The notes under the pieces are model-generated. The model saw only the letters and a program-made list of their open reading frames with translations. It had not been told where the DNA came from and ran no database searches. Below are positions 35,606-44,426 of a stretch of DNA of 64,000 bases, one piece after another; position 1 is the first letter of the stretch, and every line of letters starts with the position of its first letter. Where the stretch lies: positions 806,001 to 870,000 of the forward strand of contig CAWESA010000010.1 in the NCBI GenBank assembly GCA_963811605.1. Direction: 5' to 3'. This DNA comes from CAVQLX01 sp963811605. Lineage in GTDB: Bacteria; Desulfobacterota; Binatia; DP-6. A program made the position numbers and the translations under genes.

Positions 35606-38026
35606 ATGGTCTCCCGCGGCATCGGCATCGTCGCCATCCTGGCGGCGCTCGCGACCCTGACGGGGGTCGCGGGCGCCGCTCCGCTCCCCACCACACGCGA
35701 GGACTTCCGCCTGCCCGGGACGCAACCCCTGTCCATCACCACCCCGATCTCGACCCCGAACACCTGCGCGCCCTGTCACTCGAACTACGGTGCCGCCGAC
35801 GTCGAGCCGGTGCGCAACTGGCGCGGCTCGATGATGGCGCAGTCCGGACGCGATCCGCTCATGTGGGCCGCGCTCGCCGTCTCCAACCAGCTGGTGCCGC
35901 ACTCGGGAGAGACCTGCCTCCGCTGCCACCTCCCCAAGGGATGGCTCGAGGGCCGCTCGGCGCCGGAGGACGGCACGGCCATGACGGCCGACGACCGTCA
36001 GGGCGTGCAGTGCGGGGTCTGCCACCGCCTCGTCGATCCCGTGCCACATGCGGGCAATCCGCCCGAGGACGCCGCCATCCTGGCCGGCCTCGACGCGCCC
36101 GTTCCCGCCTTCGGCGGGGCGATGATGGTGATCGACCCGCTCGATCGCCTGCGCGGGCCCTTCGACATCCTGGCCGATCTCGGCAGCGATCCGCACGTGC
36201 CGGTGCGCTCGACGCTCGAGTCGCCGTTCCACGACACGGGACAGATCTGCGGAACGTGCCACAACCTGCGCAATCCGCTGTTCGCCAAGAACGCCATGAC
36301 GGGTGAGTGGGAGCTCAGCCTCATGGACACGCCCAATCCCGATCCCACCTCGGGCTTCCCGGAGCAGTCGACCTTCGACGAGTGGGCCGCGAGCACCTAC
36401 GCGACCACGGGCGTCCATGCCCCGCAGTTCGGCGGCAACAAGGCCGTCGTATCCACCTGCCAGGACTGCCACATGCCCGACGTCACGGGGAAGGATGCCA
36501 ACATCGGGATCACCCGCACCGATCTCCCGCTGCACCGCTTCGCCGGCGCCAACACGTTCATCCCTGCCGTGCTCCCCTTCCATCCCGCGTTCGGCGGCGA
36601 GGTCGACGCGGCCGCGCTGCAGGACGGCATCGCGGCGACGACCGAAAATCTCCGGAAGGCCGCGTCGGTGTCGGGCACCATCGCCGGGGGGACGCTCACC
36701 GTCCGGGTCACCAACGAGACCGGCCACAAGCTGCCCACCGGCTACCCGGAGGGCCGGCGCATGTGGCTGCACGTGCGCGCGCTCGACGCCAAGCGCAACG
36801 TCGTGTTCGAGTCCGGCCGCTACGTGTTCTCGACGGCGACGCTGGTCGGCTATCGCGCGGCGCCCGCCGACCCGGACTACGACCCGAACCTGCGCATCTG
36901 GGAGGCCGAGCAGGGCATGAGTCCCGACGTCGCCGCCGCCGTCGGCCTGCCCGCGGGGAGCAGCTTCCACCTGAGCCTCAACAACGTCCGCCTGAAGGAC
37001 AACCGGATCCCGCCGCGCGGCTTCACCAACGCCGCGTTCGCCGCCATCGATGCCGAGCCGGTCGGCGGCAGCTTCGCCGACGGGCAGTACTGGGACGACG
37101 TCGCCTATCCGGTCGGGCCCGCCGCCGTGCGCGCCGAGGTGACGCTCTACTACCAGACCGCCTCGCGGGAGTACGTCGAGTTCCTGCGCGACGAGAACGT
37201 CACCAACGCCGCCGGCAACATCCTGTTCTCGCTCTACGACGACCACGATCGTTCGGAGCCGGTCGTCATGTCCGAGCTCGTCGTCGACTCCGATCCGCGG
37301 ACGGTCGCCAGCTGCCAGAAGCAGGTCGCAAAGCTCGAGCAGAAGTACGAGCGACGGCACTACAAGGAATGGTCGAAGTGCTACGCCACCGAGACGCGCG
37401 GGGTCACGTGTGACGTGAGCGCCGCGCAGAGCCGCATCGGCGCGGAGGCGGCCAAGGTGCGCGACGGCCTGGGCGGTCTCAGGGACTCGAGCTGCGCCGG
37501 CCGCGGCCTCACCCCCGCCAGCCTGGGCCATGGCGGATCCTGCCCCGGGGGGGCCGCCGGAGGGGGCGCCCCCGGACCTTGTGCCGACATCGTGCTGTTC
37601 ACGATGAGCGATCTCGCGAGCTGCACGATCTGTCTCGGCGGCGCGCTGAGCAGCGAGGCGCTCGAGGCAGCCTACGGTGCGACGCCACCCGCCGTCCCGG
37701 GCACCGCGCCCGGCACCCAGCTCGGGTGCCAGCGTTCGCTGGACAAGGCCGCGGACGCGCTCGCTCGGGGCTGGAGCGGCGCGCTCCTCCGCTGCGAGGA
37801 CGCCAACGCCAGCGGCAAGAACCAGCCCCCGGCAGACTGCAGCACCGATCCGGACGGCCGGATCGCAAAGGCCAAGGCCAAGGCGTCGAAGCAGATCGGC
37901 CGCTGCAGCACCTTCACCGGCCTCACGGGCTGCGCGACGTCCGGCGACGCAGGCGCGGTCCAGGCCTGCATGGAGACGGCCGTGGGTGCCGTCGTGGGAC
38001 CGTACACGGAGGGGGCGTACCCATGA
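35606..38026 (+). CDS. Exported five-haem c-type cytochrome with Cys-rich tail
   Basis: An 806-residue protein with a signal peptide (ILAALATLTGVAGA). Five haem c sites are visible in the first 300 residues: CAPCH, CLRCH, CGVCH, CGTCH and CQDCH. The spacing and intervening text (GMAxSGRDPLxWAAL-like, GVQCGVCHRLVDP) recall multihaem proteins of the cytochrome c554/NapC-like periplasmic type. A beta-sandwich (about 340-540) with TNETGHKLPTGYPEGRRMWL follows, then a 250-residue Cys/Lys-rich helical tail. It probably carries electrons in the periplasm or at the outer membrane; partners are unknown. Its stop overlaps the next ATG (ATGA). Confidence 0.87.
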   Translation: MVSRGIGIVAILAALATLTGVAGAAPLPTTREDFRLPGTQPLSITTPISTPNTCAPCHSNYGAADVEPVRNWRGSMMAQSGRDPLMWAALAVSNQLVPHSGETCLRCHLPKGWLEGRSAPEDGTAMTADDRQGVQCGVCHRLVDPVPHAGNPPEDAAILAGLDAPVPAFGGAMMVIDPLDRLRGPFDILADLGSDPHVPVRSTLESPFHDTGQICGTCHNLRNPLFAKNAMTGEWELSLMDTPNPDPTSGFPEQSTFDEWAASTYATTGVHAPQFGGNKAVVSTCQDCHMPDVTGKDANIGITRTDLPLHRFAGANTFIPAVLPFHPAFGGEVDAAALQDGIAATTENLRKAASVSGTIAGGTLTVRVTNETGHKLPTGYPEGRRMWLHVRALDAKRNVVFESGRYVFSTATLVGYRAAPADPDYDPNLRIWEAEQGMSPDVAAAVGLPAGSSFHLSLNNVRLKDNRIPPRGFTNAAFAAIDAEPVGGSFADGQYWDDVAYPVGPAAVRAEVTLYYQTASREYVEFLRDENVTNAAGNILFSLYDDHDRSEPVVMSELVVDSDPRTVASCQKQVAKLEQKYERRHYKEWSKCYATETRGVTCDVSAAQSRIGAEAAKVRDGLGGLRDSSCAGRGLTPASLGHGGSCPGGAAGGGAPGPCADIVLFTMSDLASCTICLGGALSSEALEAAYGATPPAVPGTAPGTQLGCQRSLDKAADALARGWSGALLRCEDANASGKNQPPADCSTDPDGRIAKAKAKASKQIGRCSTFTGLTGCATSGDAGAVQACMETAVGAVVGPYTEGAYP

Positions 38027-39468
38027 GCTCCACGATTCGGCGCCTGCTCGCCGTCGTCGTGCTGCTGTCGCCGCTGGCGGCGCAGGCGCGACCGCTCTAC
38101 TTCGACAACCTCACCACGATCTACGGCATCCAGCCCAGCGAGAGCATTCACGCCTGCGGCGTGTGCCATCAGCGCTGGGAGGGCACCGGCGCCCGCAACC
38201 CCTTCGGCCTCGCGGTCGAGTCGCAGCTCTATCTCGGCAAGTCGATCGTCGACGCGATCCTCGACATCGCCGGGGACGACACGGACGGCGACGGCTTCAC
38301 GAACGGCGACGAGCTCGGCACGTACCGGACGCTGCCGGGCTACTCGTGTCAGAACTTCGGGCTGGCTTCGGACACCCCGCCGGAGTTCCAGTCGATCATC
38401 ACGCCGGGCGTGCCGACCTGCCTCGAGCCGTTGGACATCCTGGTCGAGCCGTCCCTGCTGTCGTTCATCTCGCCGGTCGGGAAGTCCGCGTCGGCCACGC
38501 TGGAGATCCGCAACAACGGCTCCGACCTGCCGCTCGCGGTGAGCAGCATCACGCTGCTGCCCGGCGCGCCCGCGAGCTATGGCATCGTGGCGCCCGCCGC
38601 GCCGTTCTCCATCCCGGTCGGCGACAACGCCGAGGTCCAGGTGACCTTCTCGCCGACGACCAGCGGCAGCCAGATGGCGACGCTCCGGATCGTCTCCGAC
38701 GACCCCGACGAGGGAACCGTGGACGTCCCCGTCTCGGGCCTCGCGTTCGTGTCGCCGCTGGCCCCCCCGGACGTCCGCGCCGCGTGTCTGAAAGACTTGA
38801 GCAAGCAGCTCGAGGCGCTGACGAAGGTCCGCTTGCGGGCCTGGAACACCTGCTACCTCGACGAGCTTCGCGGCGTCGCCTGCGAGACCGCCAGGCGCGA
38901 CAAGGCGGTCGCGAAGGCGGAGAGCAAGCTGCGCGCGCTCGTGGGCGGCGACCGCGCCCGGCACTGCGATCCGAGCACGCTGTCGGCCAGCCTCCTCGGC
39001 CTTCCGGCCCAGTGCGGTGCGCCGTGCCAGTCGATCGCGCTGAACACGATCCCGAAGATCGCCGACTGCGCGATCTGCCAGGCGACCGCGGCGACCGATG
39101 CCCTGCTGACCGCGGCGGTCGGTGCGACCCCCCCCGACCTGCCGGCGAACGTACTGGGCGCGACCGCGTGGCGGTGCAACCGGCAGCTGGTCGGGGCGAC
39201 GGAGAAGGGCATCCGTTCGGTGCAGAAGTCGCTCGACCGATGCGAGCTCGACTCGGTCGTCGCCGGGACGTCCGCCAATTGCCCGGTCGACCTGGCCTCG
39301 ACGCTGGCCGACCAGGCCGCGCGGATCGACGAGCGGGCCGCTCGTTGCACCGACACGACCGGTCTGCTCGGGTGCCTCTTCGCGCCCGGAGCCGATCCCG
39401 GCTGTCTCGGGAGCGCCGCGACGCAGATCGGGACGGACCTGTCGGAGACCGCCTTCGGGCCCAACTGA
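38023..39468 (+). CDS. Exported mono-haem cytochrome with Ig-like domain and Cys-rich tail
   Basis: A 481-residue protein. A signal peptide (LLAVVVLLSPLAAQA) is followed by one haem site, ACGVCHQRW, and a calcium-loop-like DDTDGDGFTNGDE. Residues about 140-245 form an Ig-like sandwich of the ASPM/SPD-2/Hydin kind (ATLEIRNNGSDLPLAV, VQVTFSPTTSGSQMATL). The remaining 235 residues are the Cys-rich helical module seen in its two upstream neighbours (CDPSTLSASLLGLPAQCG, IADCAICQATAATDAL). The ATG overlaps the previous stop, so translation is coupled and the products probably work together. Confidence 0.85.
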   Translation: MSSTIRRLLAVVVLLSPLAAQARPLYFDNLTTIYGIQPSESIHACGVCHQRWEGTGARNPFGLAVESQLYLGKSIVDAILDIAGDDTDGDGFTNGDELGTYRTLPGYSCQNFGLASDTPPEFQSIITPGVPTCLEPLDILVEPSLLSFISPVGKSASATLEIRNNGSDLPLAVSSITLLPGAPASYGIVAPAAPFSIPVGDNAEVQVTFSPTTSGSQMATLRIVSDDPDEGTVDVPVSGLAFVSPLAPPDVRAACLKDLSKQLEALTKVRLRAWNTCYLDELRGVACETARRDKAVAKAESKLRALVGGDRARHCDPSTLSASLLGLPAQCGAPCQSIALNTIPKIADCAICQATAATDALLTAAVGATPPDLPANVLGATAWRCNRQLVGATEKGIRSVQKSLDRCELDSVVAGTSANCPVDLASTLADQAARIDERAARCTDTTGLLGCLFAPGADPGCLGSAATQIGTDLSETAFGPN

Positions 39469-39493
39469 CGGGAGCGCGGCGAATCTCCCGTCT
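39467..39493 (+). terminator. Hairpin after the cytochrome operon
   Basis: GACGGGAG and CTCCCGTC form an 8-bp stem with an 11-base loop beginning at the stop codon of the last gene. There is no T-run, so termination strength is uncertain. The following 105 bases to the next gene hold nothing recognisable. Confidence 0.4.
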
Positions 39494-39598
39494 GCGCCGG
39501 TAGCCATCCGACCCGCGTCCTGGCCCAGGTTCTCGAGACGCTGGCGAGGCGCGTTACGGGATGGACGACGATCCACGCGTACGCAAGGAAGTCGTCGA

Positions 39599-40747
39599 TC
39601 ACGCGGGTCGTCGCGCCAGCACCTGATGAACGTCGATCCATCCGCTGCGGAAGGCGACCGAGGCGGCGGCGAGATAGAGGCGGAAGGTCCGGCATGTCCG
39701 ATCGCCGACCAGTCGGGTTGCGGAGACGGCGTGTGTCTCGAGCCGGGCGAGCCAGTCTGCGGTTGTACGAGCGTAGTGAGGGCCGAAGCCCTCGATGTGT
39801 ACGATGTCGAATCCGCCGGCGATGAGCGCGTCGAGGACCTGCGCGACGCTGCCCAACATCCCACCGGGGAACACATGGCGGGAAAGGAACGTCATGCCGC
39901 TCGACATGCAGTCAGGATGCGGGTGCGTGATGGCGTGGGTGAGGAGGAGTCCGCCCGGGACCAGATGTTCCCGGACCGTCCGGACATACTCCGGGTAGCG
40001 TGGCGGCCCGAGGTGCTCGATGAGCCCGAGGGACGCGATCTTGTCGAACATGGCACCGCGGGCGAGGTCGCGGAAGTCGATGTGGTCGACCCGCGCGCGA
40101 TGCGCGAGCCGTCCGCGTCCGATCGCCTTCTCCGCCCATGAGGCCTGCGCAGCGGAAAAGGTGACGCCACGGGCGTTCACGCCATGATGCTCGGCGGCCC
40201 AGCGCACGAGCCCACCCCAGCCGCATCCGATGTCGAGAAACCGCTCGCCGGCCGAGAGGCGTAGCTTCTGACAGACCAGCTCGAGCTTCGTCTCCTGCGC
40301 CCTGGCGAGGTCGGCCTCGGCGTCGGGGTAGATGGCGCAGGTGTAGACCATCCTCGGATCGAGGAAGAGGGCGTAGAAGTCGCTCGGGAGATCGTAGTGG
40401 AAGGCGATCGCGGTGCGGTCGTCCTCGTGCCCGGACTCGAGGGGCGGGGCCTGCTCCGGTCCACGGGGCGCCGGCTCGAGGGAATAGGCTACCGCGCCGG
40501 CCGTGCACAGGTCGCCCTCGACCTCGAGGTCGCCCGCGAGAAAGGCCTCACCGAGCGTCAGGATCGAGGGTGCTTCGAAGAGACATGCCACGGCACGCGG
40601 AGAGCGGACGACGACGGTGCAGACCGGAGGTCCCGGGGGACCTGCCGCCATCACCGAGCCGTCAGGCAGCTGGAGGGCCAGCGGCGCGGGGGCGGACGCG
40701 AGCGCGGCCCGAAGCACGCCAGCGCCGGACAGGCCTCCGACGCTCAT
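39599..40747 (-). CDS. Cyclopropane-fatty-acyl-phospholipid synthase family methyltransferase
   Basis: A 382-residue protein. After an N-terminal lobe (TLGEAFLAGDLEVEGDL), HYDLPSDFYALFLDPRMVYTCAIY is the CFA-synthase block, ERFLDIGCGWGGLVRWAA the SAM-binding loop, and SLGLIEHLGPPRYPEY with HVFPGGMLGSVAQV complete the pattern. It would use SAM to methylenate or methylate unsaturated acyl chains of membrane lipids. Some relatives make other modified fatty acids, so the product is uncertain. The ATG overlaps the stop of the membrane gene upstream by 4 bases (ATGA). Confidence 0.92.
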   Translation of the reverse strand: MSVGGLSGAGVLRAALASAPAPLALQLPDGSVMAAGPPGPPVCTVVVRSPRAVACLFEAPSILTLGEAFLAGDLEVEGDLCTAGAVAYSLEPAPRGPEQAPPLESGHEDDRTAIAFHYDLPSDFYALFLDPRMVYTCAIYPDAEADLARAQETKLELVCQKLRLSAGERFLDIGCGWGGLVRWAAEHHGVNARGVTFSAAQASWAEKAIGRGRLAHRARVDHIDFRDLARGAMFDKIASLGLIEHLGPPRYPEYVRTVREHLVPGGLLLTHAITHPHPDCMSSGMTFLSRHVFPGGMLGSVAQVLDALIAGGFDIVHIEGFGPHYARTTADWLARLETHAVSATRLVGDRTCRTFRLYLAAASVAFRSGWIDVHQVLARRPA

Positions 40748-41115
40748 GCGTGGTCGCGTCCCGTCACCCACCACGCGATACCCGCGACCAGAGCTCCCAC
40801 GATCATGGCGGTGGTCACGTTCCAGAACATACACGCCGCGCCACAGGTCGGGACCGCCAGCGACACGAACCCGAGCGGCACCAGCATGATGGCGCCGCAC
40901 AGGGGCCCTCGCAGGTACCAGCGGGGAGGCCACGAGGTGATCCCGACCAGGGTTCCGACGAGCATGCGGGCGGAGTACCACGCCCACACCGCAACAGTGC
41001 CCCGGATATACAGGACGTCGAACTTCTGATGGATCGGGCCGTGAAAGAGCGCGGGCAGCCACCCGAGCACGAGACCAAGGAGGACACACAGGAGCGTATA
41101 CGGTAGCCGATCCAT
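40744..41115 (-). CDS. Small integral membrane protein
   Basis: A 123-residue protein with about four hydrophobic helices (YTLLCVLLGLVLGWLPALF, VAVWAWYSARMLVGTLVGI, LCGAIMLVPLGFVSLAVPTC, VTTAMIVGALVAGIAWWV). No family is recognised. It overlaps the cyclopropane-synthase-like gene by 4 bases and would be made from the same mRNA, so a role in the same lipid modification is a reasonable inference. Confidence 0.75.
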   Translation of the reverse strand: MDRLPYTLLCVLLGLVLGWLPALFHGPIHQKFDVLYIRGTVAVWAWYSARMLVGTLVGITSWPPRWYLRGPLCGAIMLVPLGFVSLAVPTCGAACMFWNVTTAMIVGALVAGIAWWVTGRDHA

Positions 41116-41191
41116 CGCTGCTCTCCTACCCGACTCCTGTGGATACAGAAAGCCAGACGGGTCGCTTGTGGTGTGCAGCGGCTAGCGACCG

Positions 41192-41231
41192 AAAAAGAGG
41201 GCGCGCGGCGGTCGATCCCGCCGCGCGCCCT
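41192..41231 (-). terminator. Rho-independent terminator of the 41246-46256 gene run
   Basis: On the minus strand a perfect 14-bp GC-rich stem (AGGGCGCGCGGCGG with its complement, 6-base loop) is followed by CTCTTTTTC, 15 bases beyond the stop at 41246. This is the clearest intrinsic terminator in the window. Confidence 0.85.
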
Positions 41232-41245
41232 GAGCTGGGGGTCTG

Positions 41246-43987
41246 TCAGGGACCCTCGCTCGTCGCGGGGGAGATCCTCGAAGGCACGCACAGCTGCTCC
41301 TCGGCGCTGGTTTCCACGATTGCCGAGACGAACTGGTCGCTCACGAAGATGGGGCGAACCCTCGCGTGCTTCGGCTCGTCTTTCGCCCGCTTCGCCTGGT
41401 AGCAGACCAGATGCTGGTCAGGGCGGAGGACCGGCACGCCGTTCTTGGACACAGGAACACAGAGATGCGTCGGCTTGACCAGGTCGTAGCGTTTGGGCTG
41501 CGCGAACTGATCGACCAAGGACACCTGGATACCCTTGGGGAATTTCTCCGTGCCCTTCGACGGCTTCGCCTTGTAGCAGGCGTAGTGGTCGATACGGGGT
41601 GTCGCGGGATCCGGGGCCGGGATCGGTCCCGCCAGGCTCTTGGCAGCCGGGAGCATCAGCCGATCGAGCGTGAGGGCGTCGAGCGTCAGTGGACCGAGGA
41701 GCGGATGGAACTGGTTCTGGATGCGGAGTCCCCGCACCGGTTCGAGCTTCTCCTGCTTCGGATCCGTCTTGGCGAGCTTCACCTGATACGCTCGCAGGTG
41801 CGTCGCCGTATCGCCGATCCCCTCGCCGTTCTTGTCGGCGGGATTGCAAAGGTCGAGCGGCTTCTTGACATCGACGAGCGCTGCACCGAACTGGTCGGCG
41901 AGGAACACCTGCACGCCCTTGGGAAACTCGTTGGCCACGCAGGAGGCGGTGACGCCGGTGGCGCCGCCACAGTCCTCCTCGGTCGTGCACGGTGCTCCGG
42001 CGTTCTCGCTCACGCCGGCGGCGCAGACGTCGCCCTTGCTGTCCTTCGTCTTGTAGCAGAGGAAGTGGTCGAGCAGCGCCTCGCCGATGTTCCAGATGCT
42101 GGCCGTGGAGGTCAGGACGGTGAGGCGCACGTCACCGCCGGGAAGTATCTCGCGAAGCGTGATGCACGGATCGGGATCGGCCACGCCCGGGGCGCCGGTG
42201 CAGTCGGGCACCAGGATGCCGTCCTTGAAGATCGCGAGCGTGGTCTCGTCCGTGCCGGCCGGGATGCGAGATGCGTCGAAGGCGAACGTGACGTGGAGCG
42301 GCTGCTCGGACGACGCCGGCGGCTCTACTTCGATGTGCACCTGCTGGGTGAGAAAGCGGAAGCCGCCGGGAGGCGCCAGCGTGACGGGTTGCTCTTCGAT
42401 GGTGATGGTCCGGGTGATGCCGTCGGCGGGCGGATCGACGCGCGTCTCGAGCGGGTCCTCGGGGGTGGGGTCGTCGCCAGTGCTGCACGATGCCCCCGGG
42501 GGCGTCACGCATTCGGCCGAGTCGCCCGGGAACTGGAGGAGGATGCCCAGCGTGCGGTCCGCGTCGCCGATGACAACGTCGATCAAGAAGTCGACGAGCG
42601 AGCTGAACGGCGAACCGAATGAGCGCAGCGTGCCCGTTCCGGGATACATCTGGAACGCGAAGCGGCCGCCGGCGTCGGTGATGGCCGACCCGGTCCCGTA
42701 GCCGTAGCTGAACGGCCCGAAGGGTAGGATGCTCATACTCAGCCCGAGGGACAGGTTCGGCAGGGGATTGCCGTCGGGATCCAGTACCGTCCCCTTCAGC
42801 TCTCTCCTCCGCATGCCCTCCACGTCGAAGTCCTCGTGCAGTGGGGCAGTCAGATCGATGCCGCCTGCCACGCCCAGGTAGTACGACTGGTAGTAGAACC
42901 GTGGCGGCGGCAGTGAGATGCCATAGAGGAGATAGCGCGAGTAGGTTCCCTGCGGCACCGTGAGCTCGAACCCGCCATCGACGTCTGTCGGAGCCGAGGA
43001 GAAGCACTGCCCGACACTGCACAGATCGATTCGGCCATCCGCGATGGGCATCCCGTCAGTGACGATCGTCCCGCTGTACGTGGTGGACGGAGCCGCGGGA
43101 GACAGTGTGATCGTGACGTCCGTGTCGTCGGTCACCGACGCCAGGAGGAACGCGGGGCCCAGGCCGCTCCCGGAAGGTGGGATCGCCCGTATGCTCTCGT
43201 AGTCCCCGGGATAGATCTGAAACGCGAAACGTCCGGAGACGTCGGTCACATCCTGGCCGTATTGCGACACGGCTTGATATGCACCCAAGTTCGTCGCGTT
43301 GCCGGTCAGGGACACGCTGGCGTCAGGCACCGGGTCACCGTTCAGGTCCACGACGGTGCCCGTCAGCTGGCGCCTGCGCGCGCCTTCCAGCTCGAAGGTC
43401 TCGTCGACGGATGCGGCCAGGTCGAGCGTGCCTCCAGCGGTCAGCTGGTACGACAGGTAGTCGGGTGGCGTCGAGGTCGAATACGACAAGGTCCGTACGT
43501 AATCCCCTGGAGGGGCGATCATCGAGAAACGGCCCGTCGCATCGGTGAAGGCGGACGCGATGAACCGGCCCTGCAGGTCGTAGAGGGTGACGGTGACACC
43601 TGGCTGGCCGATGTCTTCCTGCCTCACCAGCCCGGAGTAGGTCCGCCGGTCAGTCGACGGGAAGATGATATCAAGTCCTTGGTCGCCGGCCACGACGTAT
43701 GCTGGCAACGTTTTCGGGTCGAGCCCGCCCCCTTCAGACGGGATCACGCGGACGTCGTAGATTCCGTTGGGGACGGTGACGCAGTACTCGCCCATCGCAT
43801 CAGAGACGTCGCTGGCGACGAGGCTCGGCGTGCCGGCCGTCAGGAACTGAATCTCGACATTCGCGATCGGGCCGACACCGACGACGGTCACGGTCCCGCA
43901 CACCTGTGCCGCGCGAGCCGCTCCGGACAGGACGAACAGTCCGAGCAGACCGAGAACCAGCACCTTCATCCGATGCACATTGCTCAT
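41246..43987 (-). CDS. Exported protein with carboxypeptidase-regulatory-like repeats and DQFG-type Cys modules
   Basis: A 913-residue protein. The start at 43987 is set by AGGAGG 7 bases upstream; an ATG at 43993 is too close to it. A signal peptide (VLVLGLLGLFVLSGAARA) is followed by at least five CarboxypepD_reg-like beta-sandwich units, e.g. TGTVVDLNGDPVPDASVSL and KGTVLDPDGNPLPNLSLGL. The C-terminal 270 residues hold three copies of a Cys module with LDHFLCYKTKDSKGD, FLADQFGAALVDVKKP, LCNPADKNGEGI and HLVCYQAK. The first type of unit is an adhesive or structural fold; the second I have seen only in uncultured deltaproteobacteria-like genomes and its role is unknown. Probably a surface or periplasmic structural protein. 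Confidence 0.82.
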   Translation of the reverse strand: MSNVHRMKVLVLGLLGLFVLSGAARAAQVCGTVTVVGVGPIANVEIQFLTAGTPSLVASDVSDAMGEYCVTVPNGIYDVRVIPSEGGGLDPKTLPAYVVAGDQGLDIIFPSTDRRTYSGLVRQEDIGQPGVTVTLYDLQGRFIASAFTDATGRFSMIAPPGDYVRTLSYSTSTPPDYLSYQLTAGGTLDLAASVDETFELEGARRRQLTGTVVDLNGDPVPDASVSLTGNATNLGAYQAVSQYGQDVTDVSGRFAFQIYPGDYESIRAIPPSGSGLGPAFLLASVTDDTDVTITLSPAAPSTTYSGTIVTDGMPIADGRIDLCSVGQCFSSAPTDVDGGFELTVPQGTYSRYLLYGISLPPPRFYYQSYYLGVAGGIDLTAPLHEDFDVEGMRRRELKGTVLDPDGNPLPNLSLGLSMSILPFGPFSYGYGTGSAITDAGGRFAFQMYPGTGTLRSFGSPFSSLVDFLIDVVIGDADRTLGILLQFPGDSAECVTPPGASCSTGDDPTPEDPLETRVDPPADGITRTITIEEQPVTLAPPGGFRFLTQQVHIEVEPPASSEQPLHVTFAFDASRIPAGTDETTLAIFKDGILVPDCTGAPGVADPDPCITLREILPGGDVRLTVLTSTASIWNIGEALLDHFLCYKTKDSKGDVCAAGVSENAGAPCTTEEDCGGATGVTASCVANEFPKGVQVFLADQFGAALVDVKKPLDLCNPADKNGEGIGDTATHLRAYQVKLAKTDPKQEKLEPVRGLRIQNQFHPLLGPLTLDALTLDRLMLPAAKSLAGPIPAPDPATPRIDHYACYKAKPSKGTEKFPKGIQVSLVDQFAQPKRYDLVKPTHLCVPVSKNGVPVLRPDQHLVCYQAKRAKDEPKHARVRPIFVSDQFVSAIVETSAEEQLCVPSRISPATSEGP

Positions 43988-44007
43988 TGTCATTCCTCCT
44001 GCCGCAC

Positions 44008-44409
44008 TCACACGCATGGCCCTGTGTTGCCCGACGTGCCGCTCCCCAGGATGCTGCCCTCGCCGTCCTCGTCTTCCTCGTCGCCGGTGGCGATCATCCG
44101 AAAGCAGAAGGGGCCGCCGTCGCCGGGAAGCTGTGCGACGACGGGGATGCGGCCCTGGCTGCGTTCCTCGGTGTAGAGGAACGACGCCCATCCGCGAGGG
44201 GTCCAGTACTGGAAGGCGTACTCCGTGGCGCCCCGTTGCACGACCTTCCGCGAGACGCGCCAGCGAATCACCACCTGGTTGCCGCGCCGCGGACGGACGG
44301 TGAGGCGGATGCCGTGGCTACGGTCCCGGATCCCCCTCGCGGCCTCGCTCGCGGTATCCATCAGCGGGACGGCGAGCAACGCCAGCAGCAGTGCGATACA
44401 CGTTCTCAT
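44008..44409 (-). CDS. Small exported protein of unknown function
   Basis: A 133-residue protein with a signal peptide (CIALLLALLAVPLMDTASEA). The mature part is a basic beta-rich domain resembling a fibronectin-like strand set (NQVVIRWRVSRKVVQRG) with an acidic tail (GDEEDEDGEG) and two cysteines. A GAGGAGG ribosome site precedes the chosen ATG. It lies between two other exported-protein genes on the same strand with gaps of about 20 bases, so it is probably in their operon. Confidence 0.72.
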   Translation of the reverse strand: MRTCIALLLALLAVPLMDTASEAARGIRDRSHGIRLTVRPRRGNQVVIRWRVSRKVVQRGATEYAFQYWTPRGWASFLYTEERSQGRIPVVAQLPGDGGPFCFRMIATGDEEDEDGEGSILGSGTSGNTGPCV

Positions 44410-44426
44410 CGTACGACCTCCTCGTC

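Noticed and set aside
39559..39625. Short plus-strand frame between the cytochrome operon and the cyclopropane-synthase gene
   Set aside because: About 20 codons, no ribosome site, and it overlaps the end of the opposite gene.
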